Assembly: GCA_020523905.1 (NCBI GenBank)
Contig: JAJAPZ010000001.1
Location: forward strand, 62,001 to 126,000
Source of the DNA: Candidatus Obscuribacterium magneticum
Lineage (GTDB): Bacteria; Elusimicrobiota; Elusimicrobia; F11
DNA: 64,000 bases
Direction of reading: 5' to 3'
Positions 22,663-31,552 of the stretch are shown here, in pieces. The notes under the pieces were generated by a model, which saw nothing but the letters and a program-made list of their open reading frames with translations, searched no databases and had not been told where the DNA came from. A program made the position numbers and the translations under genes. Every line of letters begins with the position of its first letter. Position 1 is the stretch's first letter.

Positions 22663-22851
22663 TTATTTTGTTGTTGCTTTGCGGTGGGGCCGGTAGGAAA
22701 TTTTTGAAGCTGGGATTCGTTGGACATGGCCATCTTTCAATACGAAGATCGGTTGACCAAGCTGTTTGTGCTCTTTGAGAACTTTCCGGACAGCTCTTTT
22801 CATGGCATCTAGGGCCTGTTGAGCCAGATGAGATATGGCGGTTCGTGTCAT
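22663..22851 (-). CDS. Small partner of the zeta-like toxin, mirror copy
   Basis: Identical to 37948-38136, coupled to the zeta-like gene by the ATGA overlap. Confidence 0.65.
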   Translation of the reverse strand: MTRTAISHLAQQALDAMKRAVRKVLKEHKQLGQPIFVLKDGHVQRIPASKISYRPHRKATTK

Positions 22852-23438
22852 TTTTTTTCCTTTGAAAAAGCCTCTTGTCTTAACTTCTTAAAAGTATCCG
22901 GATCAATTTCCTGAAACTGCTCAGAATTGCCCGATGCAATCAGCTTCGGAGTGGAACCCGAATTCTCTACTATTGTAACTGAATCGGCCAACGGTTGGTA
23001 GAGGGAAAATAGGTTTATAAGTCCCGCTTTATAACGTCGTCGAACATCCTTTTCTGGCACATTATGGCCGCCGCTCTTCACCCGTTCCTCAATCCGTTTC
23101 AAGGCCAACTCAACACTCGAGACCCACAAAAAATAAATATGTATCTCGTACCCTTGCTCTTTGAGTTTTCGAAGCAGGTGGCTGTACGTTTTTCCAGCCA
23201 GGGTCGTCTCGAAAGCAAACGTGCGACGTTGCAAGGCAAATTCACGGATTTGAGTTAGCTGCAGCCGTCCTGCTTTCATGTTGGCGGAGACCGGAGAAAG
23301 CGGCGAGAGCCCTTGCGCAATCAAATCAGCGTTTACAAAGAGGTCGCACTTAGCTACGGAGGGTAAGAATTCCTTTGCGAACGTCGTTTTCCCAGATCCG
23401 TTGGGACCGGCAATGATGTGAAGTTTCGGTGATGACAT
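22848..23438 (-). CDS. Zeta-toxin-like P-loop kinase, mirror copy
   Basis: Identical to 37361-37951, with AGPNGSGKTT Walker A and FETTLAGKTY motifs and the same AGGAGG. Confidence 0.83.
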   Translation of the reverse strand: MSSPKLHIIAGPNGSGKTTFAKEFLPSVAKCDLFVNADLIAQGLSPLSPVSANMKAGRLQLTQIREFALQRRTFAFETTLAGKTYSHLLRKLKEQGYEIHIYFLWVSSVELALKRIEERVKSGGHNVPEKDVRRRYKAGLINLFSLYQPLADSVTIVENSGSTPKLIASGNSEQFQEIDPDTFKKLRQEAFSKEKK

Positions 23439-23457
23439 TAAATCCTCCTATGTTTCT

Positions 23458-23764
23458 TCATAGGATTGCTTCAAGATAGGGTCTCATGATTTTTTCTACC
23501 CGGCAGATTCGGGCGTATTTAAGGAGTGTATCCGCGGTGAACCCTCTTCTCTCCCGGCAGAACTTGAGAGCTTCGATGGCGACATTAAGGCCGACTTTGT
23601 TTCGAAACTTAAAGCAGTCGGCCGCGGTTTTTTCCAGCGAATAAACCTTGATGGGAACACCATCCACTTGGTGCGTTTCGATCCCGCTTGAAAAGGCGGG
23701 TTTGGGCGGCGGTAAAGTCGTGTTCAGCCTTTCTTATCCATTCCTTAACGATCCGGCTGCTCAT
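23458..23764 (-). pseudogene. Recombined HEPN/AbiEi remnant, mirror copy
   Basis: Identical to 37035-37341 with the same AACCC junction. Confidence 0.8.
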
Positions 23765-24089
23765 ACAGGACGCGTCCTTTTTCCATGATGTCCTCGAGAA
23801 AGAAATCCCCCTCACGAATCCGCCAAGGAATGTCGTCAGCGGACCGCACCACAATATCCACAGGGAAGGGCCTGGGCACTAAAGCGCTGGAGGCTTTCAT
23901 GGATGCTTCGTGTCTTTGTTTTCGGGAACGGTCATTGACAACAAGCAGGAAATCAACGTCGCTGTCGGCGTTGTGACGCCCATGAGCATAAGAACCAAAG
24001 AGAATGATCTTCTCAGGACGAACCGCCTCGGCCATTTTCAGGGCCGCCTGTCTGATTTGCTGATACTTGATTTTCCGAGATTTTGACAT
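23745..24089 (-). CDS. MNT-type nucleotidyltransferase, copy 2, mirror
   Basis: Identical to 36710-37054, an orphan MNT antitoxin-like protein next to the recombined HEPN/AbiEi remnant. Confidence 0.8.
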   Translation of the reverse strand: MSKSRKIKYQQIRQAALKMAEAVRPEKIILFGSYAHGRHNADSDVDFLLVVNDRSRKQRHEASMKASSALVPRPFPVDIVVRSADDIPWRIREGDFFLEDIMEKGRVLYEQPDR

Positions 24090-24173
24090 GGTGGCTAATT
24101 CTACCTATTGCGACCGCTTGTTTAGAAATAAAATTAGCGGAGGCGAAGGGTCAATTCGCCCCCCTTCCTTCGG

Positions 24174-25079
24174 TCAGATTTTCAATCGCTCGTACCGGGC
24201 TTTAACCAACGTGACCCAATCGTTCTTGAGGTAAGCGCTGAGGTCGGAACCTTGGATCATGGAGATTATCGTTGGCCTTATTTCTTTAAGCTTTTCGAAA
24301 ATATTTTCCACGCTTTTCTCTTCTAATTCAAGATTTTGAGCCAACTTGTCGAAATCAAGACGGGTCAACTTATTTTTCTTTCCATTGATCGCAAGAGCCG
24401 ATTCGTCCTCTCGAGGAATGAACAACCTTGAGGAGACAAAGTCGTAGCAAGGGGCGAGCTTTATGTCGTTCCCTTTCTCGACAAGAGCCCAATTTTTTAA
24501 ATGCATGTCCCCGTTTCCAATAAGAAAGTTAAAAATAATCCTCTCGTAGAAGTTGATGAGTTCGAGGAAGACGTTCGTGGCATGCGCTCGTATCGCTTTT
24601 CCCACCTTTTCTAAGGAGCCGTTATATTTTTCGTCCGTCGCAACTTGTAAGAGTTGAGCCATGTCTTCTTTATGGAGTCTCTCCCCCTTTGGCAGACTGT
24701 CAAAGCGATTTATGAGATAGGCCGGCGTCCCGTCCGCCATGGGAAGAACAGCGTGGGGTGGCACATCCATTTCCATCTTTTCGGCCATATCCATGCAGAG
24801 GTTTTCAACCAGGGTAATTTGTGGATATTCCACGATGTCTGGTTTCAAAATATGTGTTCCCTTCCCCTGGGCAATTTCTATTTGCCTTGTTTTCTTGTTT
24901 AAAACGACGGACGCCTTTTTTTGGACCCCCGAAAGGGACATTTTCCCAACGGCACGGCGAACGTGTTCGGGAAGGTCTTCCATTCCGAAGGGGATTTGAG
25001 GGACCCAGGGGACATTAAAGAGTTTTCGGATCCTTCTGTGTAATTCTTCCGATGCCGCCGCGGATGTTTTTGATTTCAT
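24174..25079 (-). CDS. hipT: HipT-like kinase toxin, mirror copy
   Basis: Identical to 35720-36625, with SLSGVQKK and GNGDMHLKN motifs intact. Confidence 0.85.
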   Translation of the reverse strand: MKSKTSAAASEELHRRIRKLFNVPWVPQIPFGMEDLPEHVRRAVGKMSLSGVQKKASVVLNKKTRQIEIAQGKGTHILKPDIVEYPQITLVENLCMDMAEKMEMDVPPHAVLPMADGTPAYLINRFDSLPKGERLHKEDMAQLLQVATDEKYNGSLEKVGKAIRAHATNVFLELINFYERIIFNFLIGNGDMHLKNWALVEKGNDIKLAPCYDFVSSRLFIPREDESALAINGKKNKLTRLDFDKLAQNLELEEKSVENIFEKLKEIRPTIISMIQGSDLSAYLKNDWVTLVKARYERLKI

Positions 25080-25083
25080 AATG

Positions 25084-25431
25084 TCAATCCTCGGGGAGAA
25101 CCGTGACGGCGCCGACGGTGTCCGACCCCGTATGGAGCAGCAGGTCGAACTTATCATCCGGGTCAAGCTTAAGCGTCTGTAACGTCAACTCCAGAAGCCA
25201 GCCTTCAGGCAAAAGCCCTTCAAAGAACGGGAATAGCGTTTTGGAGCGGTATTTTTCCTTCTGTAGAGGCATCGCGAGGCTGATCGGACTGGCTCCCGGT
25301 TTCTGGAGATAACCTGAGTCGTATTCGAATTCAAAACCGCTGCCGGGCCCCTCCGGATCTTTAGAAATCCGTCCCGCCAGATCCTTCCCGTAAAAGACGA
25401 GGGCGGACTGTTTAGTATTATTTTTTGTCAT
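25084..25431 (-). CDS. hipS: HipS-like antitoxin, mirror copy
   Basis: Identical to 35368-35715 (FFEGLLPEG hallmark). Overlaps hipB by 14 nt and precedes hipT by 4 nt. Confidence 0.85.
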   Translation of the reverse strand: MTKNNTKQSALVFYGKDLAGRISKDPEGPGSGFEFEYDSGYLQKPGASPISLAMPLQKEKYRSKTLFPFFEGLLPEGWLLELTLQTLKLDPDDKFDLLLHTGSDTVGAVTVLPED

Positions 25432-25636
25432 CGCTGGCCCTTGGCAGATCGACCGGCCCCAGGCATTTTCCGAAGAGGCGCAGGATTTTGTTCACGGCGT
25501 CCGTTCGGAAGGAGCGTTTCGTCCCTTGCTCGAGGTCCCTGATCAATCGCAAACCAACTCCAGCTTTTTTCGCCAACCGGATTTGCGTTAATCCGGCGCT
25601 CTTTCTTTTTTCGCGAATGGTATCGGCTAACTTCAT
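25418..25636 (-). CDS. hipB: HipB-like antitoxin/repressor, mirror copy
   Basis: Identical to 35163-35381: a single XRE helix-turn-helix downstream of the mirrored operators. Confidence 0.85.
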   Translation of the reverse strand: MKLADTIREKRKSAGLTQIRLAKKAGVGLRLIRDLEQGTKRSFRTDAVNKILRLFGKCLGPVDLPRASDDKK

Positions 25637-25649
25637 CCTTTCCTCTTGT

Positions 25650-25800
25650 TATACCGCTAAAGGTATAAAACTTCGTTTTTAGTATTCGACTATTTGCGCT
25701 AATTTATGGGTTATTTCGATTATTTTATACCCTATTAGGTATAAAAACAAGCGGAATTTCAAACAAACCGGGGAGTTAAAATTATACCTAAAAGGGTATA
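25650..25800. promoter_or_regulatory. Three HipB-type operators, mirror copies
   Basis: TATACC-N6-GGTATA sites at 25650-25667, 25726-25743 and 25783-25800, the mirrors of O3, O2 and O1. Confidence 0.75.
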
Positions 25801-25817
25801 GATTGGATCAATGAGTT

Positions 25818-26093
25818 TCAGTCATCCGCCATTTCAGAAAAATTATTGGCTGTTGTTTTATCTGGTTTGGATCGAACATAGGTGCTTCCATTGGCCCGAA
25901 CAGCAACCGCATTGATGACCCGCTCAGCTCGCACCAACTGAATTACTTCCAATTTCCCGACCCAGCCTTCCCCCTCCAGTAGGTATTTTTCAAGGGAGCC
26001 TTTTTTCCCGCGTTCCGTATCAATGACCTTTGTTCGATTCTCGTCATAGTAGATTGTGGTTTTCCCTTTTCCTTTTTCCGCCCGTATAAACAT
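25818..26093 (-). CDS. Small DUF3892-like protein, mirror copy
   Basis: Identical to the protein at 34706-34981, with the same purine-rich ribosome-binding site. Confidence 0.5.
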   Translation of the reverse strand: MFIRAEKGKGKTTIYYDENRTKVIDTERGKKGSLEKYLLEGEGWVGKLEVIQLVRAERVINAVAVRANGSTYVRSKPDKTTANNFSEMADD

Positions 26094-26117
26094 AACGTGC
26101 ACCCCCCTTAATAGGAT

Positions 26118-26540
26118 TTATTCTTTCTCAGAGAATATTTTATCAACAGAAAGCAACACGTCTGTAAAGTGATGCGCTGTGTGAGCCACAAATAAGCTCC
26201 CTCGTGCCTTAACGCTCATACCAGCTCTCTTCTTGTATTGTTTATATTGCTCTGGTGAAACAACGAGCTGGACTTGAGTGATGCCACTCGCTCCGGCAAA
26301 ACCGAGTTCATCTCTTCCAGGTTCGACGCATATGGGCTTTTGCAGGTCTAACACCCAATAAGATTGTGGTCTGTTCCAAGGTGGAGCCAGGTCCGGATTG
26401 ATTGACGTTTCTCTTTTTAATACACCCTCCAACTCAACGATGGCTGGTTCATAAGGGATGCAAGGTGTTGGGCCATTTGAATTGGCCAAGATCAAATGAG
26501 GGATCAACAAAATTATGAAAGTTTGAATAAATAGAGACAT
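26118..26540 (-). CDS. Exported DUF4431-like protein, mirror copy
   Basis: Identical to the protein at 34259-34681, with signal peptide and C-terminal AHTAHHFTDVLL intact. Confidence 0.6.
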   Translation of the reverse strand: MSLFIQTFIILLIPHLILANSNGPTPCIPYEPAIVELEGVLKRETSINPDLAPPWNRPQSYWVLDLQKPICVEPGRDELGFAGASGITQVQLVVSPEQYKQYKKRAGMSVKARGSLFVAHTAHHFTDVLLSVDKIFSEKE

Positions 26541-26557
26541 AATGGCCCCGTTATTCG

Positions 26558-27076
26558 TTATAGATTGATTTGAAGGCCCATCGATTCCTTCATGGCCAAA
26601 AGCGCTTCGGCGTTTCCCTTTGCGTCATCGACCGGATTGTGCGTGTGTTTTGTTTTTCTGAGGCGCTTAAAGTTCGCGTGGACATCTTTAACAAGTCCCT
26701 TGTATAGAGAGCCGAGATTCGTGGAGCTGTACCCGAAAGGATTCTCCCCAACGAAATGGTGGAAGTACCAGTTGATAAATTGCCAATCGTAGCCGTTGTT
26801 ATCAGAGATAAACCTGGGGGTGTCCTTGGCATTCTCCTTAATCCAGTTCCTGAATTTCCCCATCACCTTGGCGGGATCGTCAAATTTAAGGGTTTCTTCT
26901 CGAGAAAACCCGCTGACCGCCAAAGCCTCGGGGATCCATTTGTCTGATAGGGGCTTTAATTGCCCATAGAAGGTCCGTTTTAGTTCCGGTTCCACGATGA
27001 CAGCCCCAAAGCAGATCATGGAATGATCGCCGGGGATGGGGCCGTCGGATTCCACATCGACCATGATGTATGTCAT
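26558..27076 (-). CDS. DEDDh-type exonuclease, mirror copy
   Basis: Identical to the protein at 33723-34241, with the same DVE and HNPVDD catalytic motifs and the same overlap with AbiEii. Confidence 0.75.
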   Translation of the reverse strand: MTYIMVDVESDGPIPGDHSMICFGAVIVEPELKRTFYGQLKPLSDKWIPEALAVSGFSREETLKFDDPAKVMGKFRNWIKENAKDTPRFISDNNGYDWQFINWYFHHFVGENPFGYSSTNLGSLYKGLVKDVHANFKRLRKTKHTHNPVDDAKGNAEALLAMKESMGLQINL

Positions 27077-27999
27077 TTTGTTTTCACCTGTATCCAGGGC
27101 CCCGGCGCTTTCCATTGGAGCAAGTTCGATTTATCTTCTTTGGCGGCATTAATAATCGGGATTAGAAAGGATTTTACTTGTTCCATGACGACCTTCAATT
27201 CGCCAGGAGCGTCGATAAGACGCGATTTTTTAATAAAGGTTTTCCAATGATTATTTTTCTCTGGTGAATCGATGAAGACGTTTGAAAAAGCGGTTAGGTC
27301 CGCCGACAATGTTGTTCCCCTCGAAGAAAAAGTTTTGATGATCGCCTGGCCGAGAATGCCGCCATCAAAATCAAATAGGTCCGCCAGAAGGGCGATATCA
27401 TAAAAGTCCTTCATCCGGGTATTGAGAAGCCCATGCTTTGCTATGGCGTGGAGTTTTTCCGCCATCACCGTTTCGCGCGGATACCCCTTAAGATGGGGCG
27501 CTGGGAATCCAAGAATGCTTGGATAGTCGATTTCGATTGGTTTCGGAAAAATGGAATCTCCAAAGCCGATGTCGATTTGCATCGGAGCTCTTGCCTTCGC
27601 AAGGAAGCCGGTCAGTTTCAGGCGAATACCCAAATATTCACCTCCTGCCATAATGGAGTCTCCCTTGACGCTTTTTGGGTCAAACATCATCCCGTCCGGA
27701 TCCACCGGTGTTTCGCAGACATCTTTGGCCACTTGAACCATCTTTTCTACGGAATTTTCCAGTTGACCAAGTAGATCAATATCTCTCGTTGCGCGAGAAC
27801 GCGGCGCTTTCCAAACCACGAACATAAGCGCCCCTTTTAGGATTACTTTATCGCGATGCTTTGATATTCCCAGTCGGTAAAGGAAGCGTTCTATCGCGTA
27901 GTAATGAAAGAGGTCTTCAAAGGGACGGCCTGTTTCTTTCGCATGGTTCTGAAGGCGCTGCCTCACGGAGGCAGGGATATTTGTCGGTGGCTTCTTCAT
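27073..27999 (-). CDS. abiEii: AbiEii-type nucleotidyltransferase toxin, mirror copy
   Basis: Identical to the toxin at 32800-33726, with RATRDIDLLG and AEKLHAIAKHG motifs intact and the same 4-nt overlaps on both sides. Confidence 0.87.
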   Translation of the reverse strand: MKKPPTNIPASVRQRLQNHAKETGRPFEDLFHYYAIERFLYRLGISKHRDKVILKGALMFVVWKAPRSRATRDIDLLGQLENSVEKMVQVAKDVCETPVDPDGMMFDPKSVKGDSIMAGGEYLGIRLKLTGFLAKARAPMQIDIGFGDSIFPKPIEIDYPSILGFPAPHLKGYPRETVMAEKLHAIAKHGLLNTRMKDFYDIALLADLFDFDGGILGQAIIKTFSSRGTTLSADLTAFSNVFIDSPEKNNHWKTFIKKSRLIDAPGELKVVMEQVKSFLIPIINAAKEDKSNLLQWKAPGPWIQVKTK

Positions 28000-28604
28000 A
28001 GAATTGCCTGGAGGTAGGGAGTCATGATTTTTTCAACCCGGCAGATGCGGGCATATTTTAGAAGTGGGTCCGCGGTAAACCCCTTCTTCTCTCGGCAATC
28101 CTTGAGGGCTTCAATGGCCACATCAAGGCCCACTTTATTACGGAACTTAAAGCAGTCAGCCACGGTTTTTTCCAGCGAATAAACTTTGATGGGAACACCA
28201 TCCACTCGGTGCGTTTCGATCCCGCTTGAAAAGGCGGGTTCAGAAAGCCAGACAAACTGGCATGGCGGATATTTGATGCGCGGTTTTCTGGCCCCCGATT
28301 TAAGCGCGATGTCAACCGCATGTGGGATTTGCGTGGTTATATTGTGGAATGAGAGGGCGGAGATGAGGCAGAGAACACCTTGAGGGATCTTAAGTGCCAC
28401 GGTCGTCAGGTCCGGTTGGGAGAGCTGCTCGGCTTCCGACAGACGATAAAGCCCCCGCTCCATGGGCTCCACCACCCCCTTCTCCCTCATTGCGTACAGG
28501 GTGCGGGGATGGATTCCCATATAGATAGCCTTGGAGGTTTGTAGCATCCCCCCATTCTTTTTGAATAGCTCCGTTTCTTTTTTGAATTCTTTTTGTTTTT
28601 TCAT
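27996..28604 (-). CDS. abiEi: AbiEi-type antitoxin, mirror copy
   Basis: Identical to the protein at 32195-32803: winged-helix N-terminus and YSLEKTVADCFKFR C-terminal segment. Coupled by a 4-nt overlap to AbiEii at 27073-27999. Confidence 0.85.
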   Translation of the reverse strand: MKKQKEFKKETELFKKNGGMLQTSKAIYMGIHPRTLYAMREKGVVEPMERGLYRLSEAEQLSQPDLTTVALKIPQGVLCLISALSFHNITTQIPHAVDIALKSGARKPRIKYPPCQFVWLSEPAFSSGIETHRVDGVPIKVYSLEKTVADCFKFRNKVGLDVAIEALKDCREKKGFTADPLLKYARICRVEKIMTPYLQAIL

Positions 28605-28885
28605 GGTGGTTATATGTGCCTATACTTATATATATCTATAGACATTATTATCCATTTCCCATCTTAAGTCAAGGGGCAAGGTGATCGGGGAATTGCTGAA
28701 TACCGATAAATTGCCATCTTCTTGTGGTTCGGAGCCAGGTGGGCTTGGTCGCCACGGCGACCTTGCCCGCCGCGGCGGGCGGGGCGTTGGGTCATCTTGA
28801 TGTCGGCGTGGCAAAGAATGGGTGAAAGGTGTCCCTTGGAGAACCGGTACCGATCCATGGAGGTTATGAATTAGGCGTGGAGCAT

Positions 28886-29266
28886 CTACTTCAAATGCTG
28901 ACTGATGAATTTTAGAGCTTCTTCTGCGGCCTTAAGGGCATTCTTGGCTTCATTTCGGCTTGGCTCTTCTCCGGGGATATCGGGTGGTGGCAGCATAATC
29001 CGTTAATGGTTCGATAATGTCTCGAATAAGCTCCATCGAACCATCAATTTTTGACGCTTGCGTGAGAAGTTCTCCCAAATCATGAGACTTGGGAAACCGG
29101 TGTTTTTTAGAGGTCAAAAAGGCCTTCAGAAGTTTTTCAACGGTCTGTTGGCAATGAAAACAGACAACATCGCTGAGCGATTTGCGGCGGTTGCGCAGGA
29201 GGGTTTGGGCGGCGGTAAAGTCGTGTCAGCCTTTTTTATCCATTCCTTAACGATCCGGCTGCTCAT
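28886..29266 (-). pseudogene. HEPN-domain protein, frameshifted, mirror copy
   Basis: Same HEPN body with the same two single-base indels as 31533-31913. The shared errors show that the arms are copies of one consensus rather than independently sequenced alleles. Confidence 0.7.
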
Positions 29267-29591
29267 AAAGGACTCGTCCTTTTTCAATGATGTCTTCGAG
29301 AAAAAAATCCCCCTCACGAATCCGCCAAGGAATGTCGTCAGCGGATCGAACGACAATATCCACGGGGAAGGGCCTGGGAACCAACGTGCGGGAGGCTTTC
29401 ATGGATGTTTCGTGTCTCTGCTTCCGGGATCGGTCCTTAACAACGAGCAAAAAATCCACATCGCTGTCAGCGTTGGGACGCCCATTAGCATAAGAACCAA
29501 AGAGGATGATCTTCTCAGGACGAACAGCCTCGGCCATTTTGGCCGCCGCTCGCTTTATTTGAGGGTACGGAATCCTTTTGAACTTCGACAT
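29247..29591 (-). CDS. MNT-type nucleotidyltransferase, copy 1, mirror
   Basis: Identical to the protein at 31208-31552 (GSx10DxD nucleotidyltransferase motif). It overlaps the start of the disrupted HEPN gene at 28886-29266. Confidence 0.82.
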   Translation of the reverse strand: MSKFKRIPYPQIKRAAAKMAEAVRPEKIILFGSYANGRPNADSDVDFLLVVKDRSRKQRHETSMKASRTLVPRPFPVDIVVRSADDIPWRIREGDFFLEDIIEKGRVLYEQPDR

Positions 29592-29699
29592 GCGTACAAT
29601 TCTACTTATTGCGATTGCTTATTGAGAGGAAATTTGAGGCGACCATTCGTGAAGTTAAAGATGGGTCGTTTGGGTCTGGATGGGTCAAGATGAAGTATT

Positions 29700-30194
29700 T
29701 TAAAATAGCAGGCGATATGTATTACCCTTGTTATCTTTGCAGGCTCCATACCCCCCACCTTTAAAAGAGTCGAGAATAAACTCACAATCCACAACTGTAC
29801 CCTTTTCACTCTTTGAAATTGCTGTTCCATTAGCCTGTCTATTACGAGTGGTTCCAAAAACCGAACTAGAACCAGAATGGTTTGAGTTGGAGTCTACCGA
29901 TGAGAAAATTTGCCCCCAATGTTCACTACCCCCGTAAACAACTTTATAATACCCATAAGCCACCTCATCTTTAGAAAGAAATACGTGGAAAGGGCCGCCC
30001 GTATTACTTTTCACCCAATATTCAACTTTGATTAAATCACCATTATTCACGTTTACTAGTGAGCCCGTGCTGACAGGAATCTTTTCTGTTTGGCGTAATG
30101 CAGAAGGTTTCCCATAACATGCGAAAATGAGAAGGCATGGAGTAAAAAATAAGAGGTAGGTTATTTTACCAAGCATACATGTATTACCTAACAT
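29700..30194 (-). CDS. Small putative lipoprotein, mirror copy
   Basis: Identical to the protein at 30605-31099: a short signal peptide ending in IFAC, then a polar Ser/Gly/Asn-rich domain of unknown function. The alternative start on this arm is at 30176. Confidence 0.6.
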   Translation of the reverse strand: MLGNTCMLGKITYLLFFTPCLLIFACYGKPSALRQTEKIPVSTGSLVNVNNGDLIKVEYWVKSNTGGPFHVFLSKDEVAYGYYKVVYGGSEHWGQIFSSVDSNSNHSGSSSVFGTTRNRQANGTAISKSEKGTVVDCEFILDSFKGGGYGACKDNKGNTYRLLF

Positions 30195-30295
30195 ATCTTA
30201 TGGGTAATTCCTTTTTCTCTTGAGGGACTTATCGGTTTGGTCCATAGACTATAGTCCATGGTCTATGGACTATAATTTTTCTTCGCAAAATTATT

Positions 30296-30367
30296 TCGGA
30301 GCGGGGGGAATTGAACCCCCGACCTCACCCACCCCAAGGGTGCGCGCTACCACTACGCTACGCTCCG
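30296..30367 (-). tRNA. tRNA-Pro(GGG), mirror copy
   Basis: Exact mirror of the tRNA at 30432-30503, with the same cloverleaf and anticodon GGG. The two copies diverge from the axis and are separated by 64 bp. Confidence 0.93.
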
Positions 30368-30431
30368 ATTTGGTGCCTGTGCTGACAACTGACTCGCCGC
30401 GGCGAGTCAGTTGTCAGCACAGGCACCAAAT
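30368..30431. repeat. Axis of the giant palindrome, between two tRNA-Pro copies
   Basis: This 64-bp segment is a perfect palindrome joining the arms with no spacer. Its centre is TGACTCGCCGCGGCGAGTCA. The inner core CTCGCCGCGGCGAG recurs at 49423-49436 (mirror 11363-11376) inside the giant gene, so the turn-round point coincides with a member of a GC-rich palindromic repeat family. Such a hairpin could template polymerase strand switching or misguide an assembler. Confidence 0.9.
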
Positions 30432-30503
30432 CGGAGCGTAGCGTAGTGGTAGCGCGCACCCTTGGGGTGGGTGAGGTCGGGGGTTCAATTCCCCCCGCTC
30501 CGA
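30432..30503 (+). tRNA. tRNA-Pro(GGG)
   Basis: A 72-nt cloverleaf. The acceptor stem CGGAGCG pairs with CGCTCCG at 30496-30502, with discriminator A at 30503. The D arm has GTGGTAG in its loop. The anticodon stem CACCC/GGGTG encloses loop TTGGGGT, giving anticodon GGG (proline). The variable loop is AGGTC. The T arm GGGGG/CCCCC encloses TTCAATT. The 3' CCA is not encoded. It is the first gene outward from the palindrome axis and adjoins the toxin-antitoxin island, a classic position for an integration site, although I see no integrase or duplicated tRNA 3' end on this arm. Confidence 0.93.
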
Positions 30504-30525
30504 AATAATTTTGCGAAGAAAAATT

Positions 30526-30557
30526 ATAGTCCATAGACCATGGACTATAGTCTATGG
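30526..30557. repeat. Two interleaved inverted repeats downstream of tRNA-Pro
   Basis: ATAGTCCAT (30526-30534) pairs with ATGGACTAT (30540-30548), and CCATAGAC (30531-30538) pairs with GTCTATGG (30550-30557). The stems overlap, so they are mutually exclusive. There is no T-run afterwards, so a simple intrinsic terminator is not supported. A tRNA 3' processing or repeat element is possible. Mirror copy at 30242-30273. Confidence 0.6.
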
Positions 30558-30604
30558 ACCAAACCGATAAGTCCCTCAAGAGAAAAAGGAATTACCCATA
30601 AGAT

Positions 30605-31099
30605 ATGTTAGGTAATACATGTATGCTTGGTAAAATAACCTACCTCTTATTTTTTACTCCATGCCTTCTCATTTTCGCATGTTATGGGAAACCTTCTGCA
30701 TTACGCCAAACAGAAAAGATTCCTGTCAGCACGGGCTCACTAGTAAACGTGAATAATGGTGATTTAATCAAAGTTGAATATTGGGTGAAAAGTAATACGG
30801 GCGGCCCTTTCCACGTATTTCTTTCTAAAGATGAGGTGGCTTATGGGTATTATAAAGTTGTTTACGGGGGTAGTGAACATTGGGGGCAAATTTTCTCATC
30901 GGTAGACTCCAACTCAAACCATTCTGGTTCTAGTTCGGTTTTTGGAACCACTCGTAATAGACAGGCTAATGGAACAGCAATTTCAAAGAGTGAAAAGGGT
31001 ACAGTTGTGGATTGTGAGTTTATTCTCGACTCTTTTAAAGGTGGGGGGTATGGAGCCTGCAAAGATAACAAGGGTAATACATATCGCCTGCTATTTTAA
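30605..31099 (+). CDS. Small putative lipoprotein of unknown function
   Basis: 164 codons from ATG 30605, or 158 from the in-frame ATG at 30623. The second start gives a cleaner signal peptide (MLGK, then hydrophobic YLLFFTPCLLIFAC). The cysteine after IFA fits a weak lipobox, so the mature protein may be lipid-anchored at a membrane. The mature part is polar and Ser/Gly/Asn-rich. Its C-terminal third contains a TVVDCEF segment and ends near CKDNKGNTYRL. I do not recognise a characterised family. It stands alone between the tRNA and the first toxin-antitoxin pair, and no strong ribosome-binding site is visible before either start. Confidence 0.6.
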   Translation: MLGNTCMLGKITYLLFFTPCLLIFACYGKPSALRQTEKIPVSTGSLVNVNNGDLIKVEYWVKSNTGGPFHVFLSKDEVAYGYYKVVYGGSEHWGQIFSSVDSNSNHSGSSSVFGTTRNRQANGTAISKSEKGTVVDCEFILDSFKGGGYGACKDNKGNTYRLLF

Positions 31100-31207
31100 A
31101 ATACTTCATCTTGACCCATCCAGACCCAAACGACCCATCTTTAACTTCACGAATGGTCGCCTCAAATTTCCTCTCAATAAGCAATCGCAATAAGTAGAAT
31201 TGTACGC

Positions 31208-31552
31208 ATGTCGAAGTTCAAAAGGATTCCGTACCCTCAAATAAAGCGAGCGGCGGCCAAAATGGCCGAGGCTGTTCGTCCTGAGAAGATCATCCTCTTT
31301 GGTTCTTATGCTAATGGGCGTCCCAACGCTGACAGCGATGTGGATTTTTTGCTCGTTGTTAAGGACCGATCCCGGAAGCAGAGACACGAAACATCCATGA
31401 AAGCCTCCCGCACGTTGGTTCCCAGGCCCTTCCCCGTGGATATTGTCGTTCGATCCGCTGACGACATTCCTTGGCGGATTCGTGAGGGGGATTTTTTTCT
31501 CGAAGACATCATTGAAAAAGGACGAGTCCTTTATGAGCAGCCGGATCGTTAA
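31208..31552 (+). CDS. MNT-type nucleotidyltransferase (toxin-antitoxin partner), copy 1
   Basis: A 114-residue minimal nucleotidyltransferase. The diagnostic motif GSYANGRPNADSDVDFLLVV (residues about 32-51) has the GS loop and the DxD metal-binding aspartates. A third acidic position lies in PVDIVV further on. In MNT/HEPN pairs the MNT protein is the antitoxin, which AMPylates the HEPN RNase. The HEPN reading frame begins at 31533, overlapping this gene by 20 nt, so they were one operon. A close paralogue sits at 36710, and similarity extends into the upstream leader (CGCAATA.GTAGAATT in both), showing a segmental duplication about 5.5 kb apart. The ATG is well placed but has no obvious Shine-Dalgarno sequence. 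Confidence 0.82.
   Translation: MSKFKRIPYPQIKRAAAKMAEAVRPEKIILFGSYANGRPNADSDVDFLLVVKDRSRKQRHETSMKASRTLVPRPFPVDIVVRSADDIPWRIREGDFFLEDIIEKGRVLYEQPDR

Larger units (their letters stand above)
1..30399. repeat. Left arm of a giant perfect inverted repeat
   Basis: Reverse complement of 30400-60798. All reading frames, both tRNA copies and every short repeat checked map by x -> 60799-x with identical translations, so there is no indel between the arms. Spot checks of bases at the outer end (1-16 against 60783-60798) and at the axis agree. The arm is cut by the window start, so its real length is unknown. It could be a real young palindrome or an inverted-duplication artefact. Confidence 0.97.

Noticed and set aside
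30220-30441. 73-residue frame spanning the tRNA and the palindrome axis (and its mirror 30358-30579)
   Set aside because: It reads through the tRNA cloverleaf and an inverted repeat; it is a by-product of open frames in structured RNA sequence.
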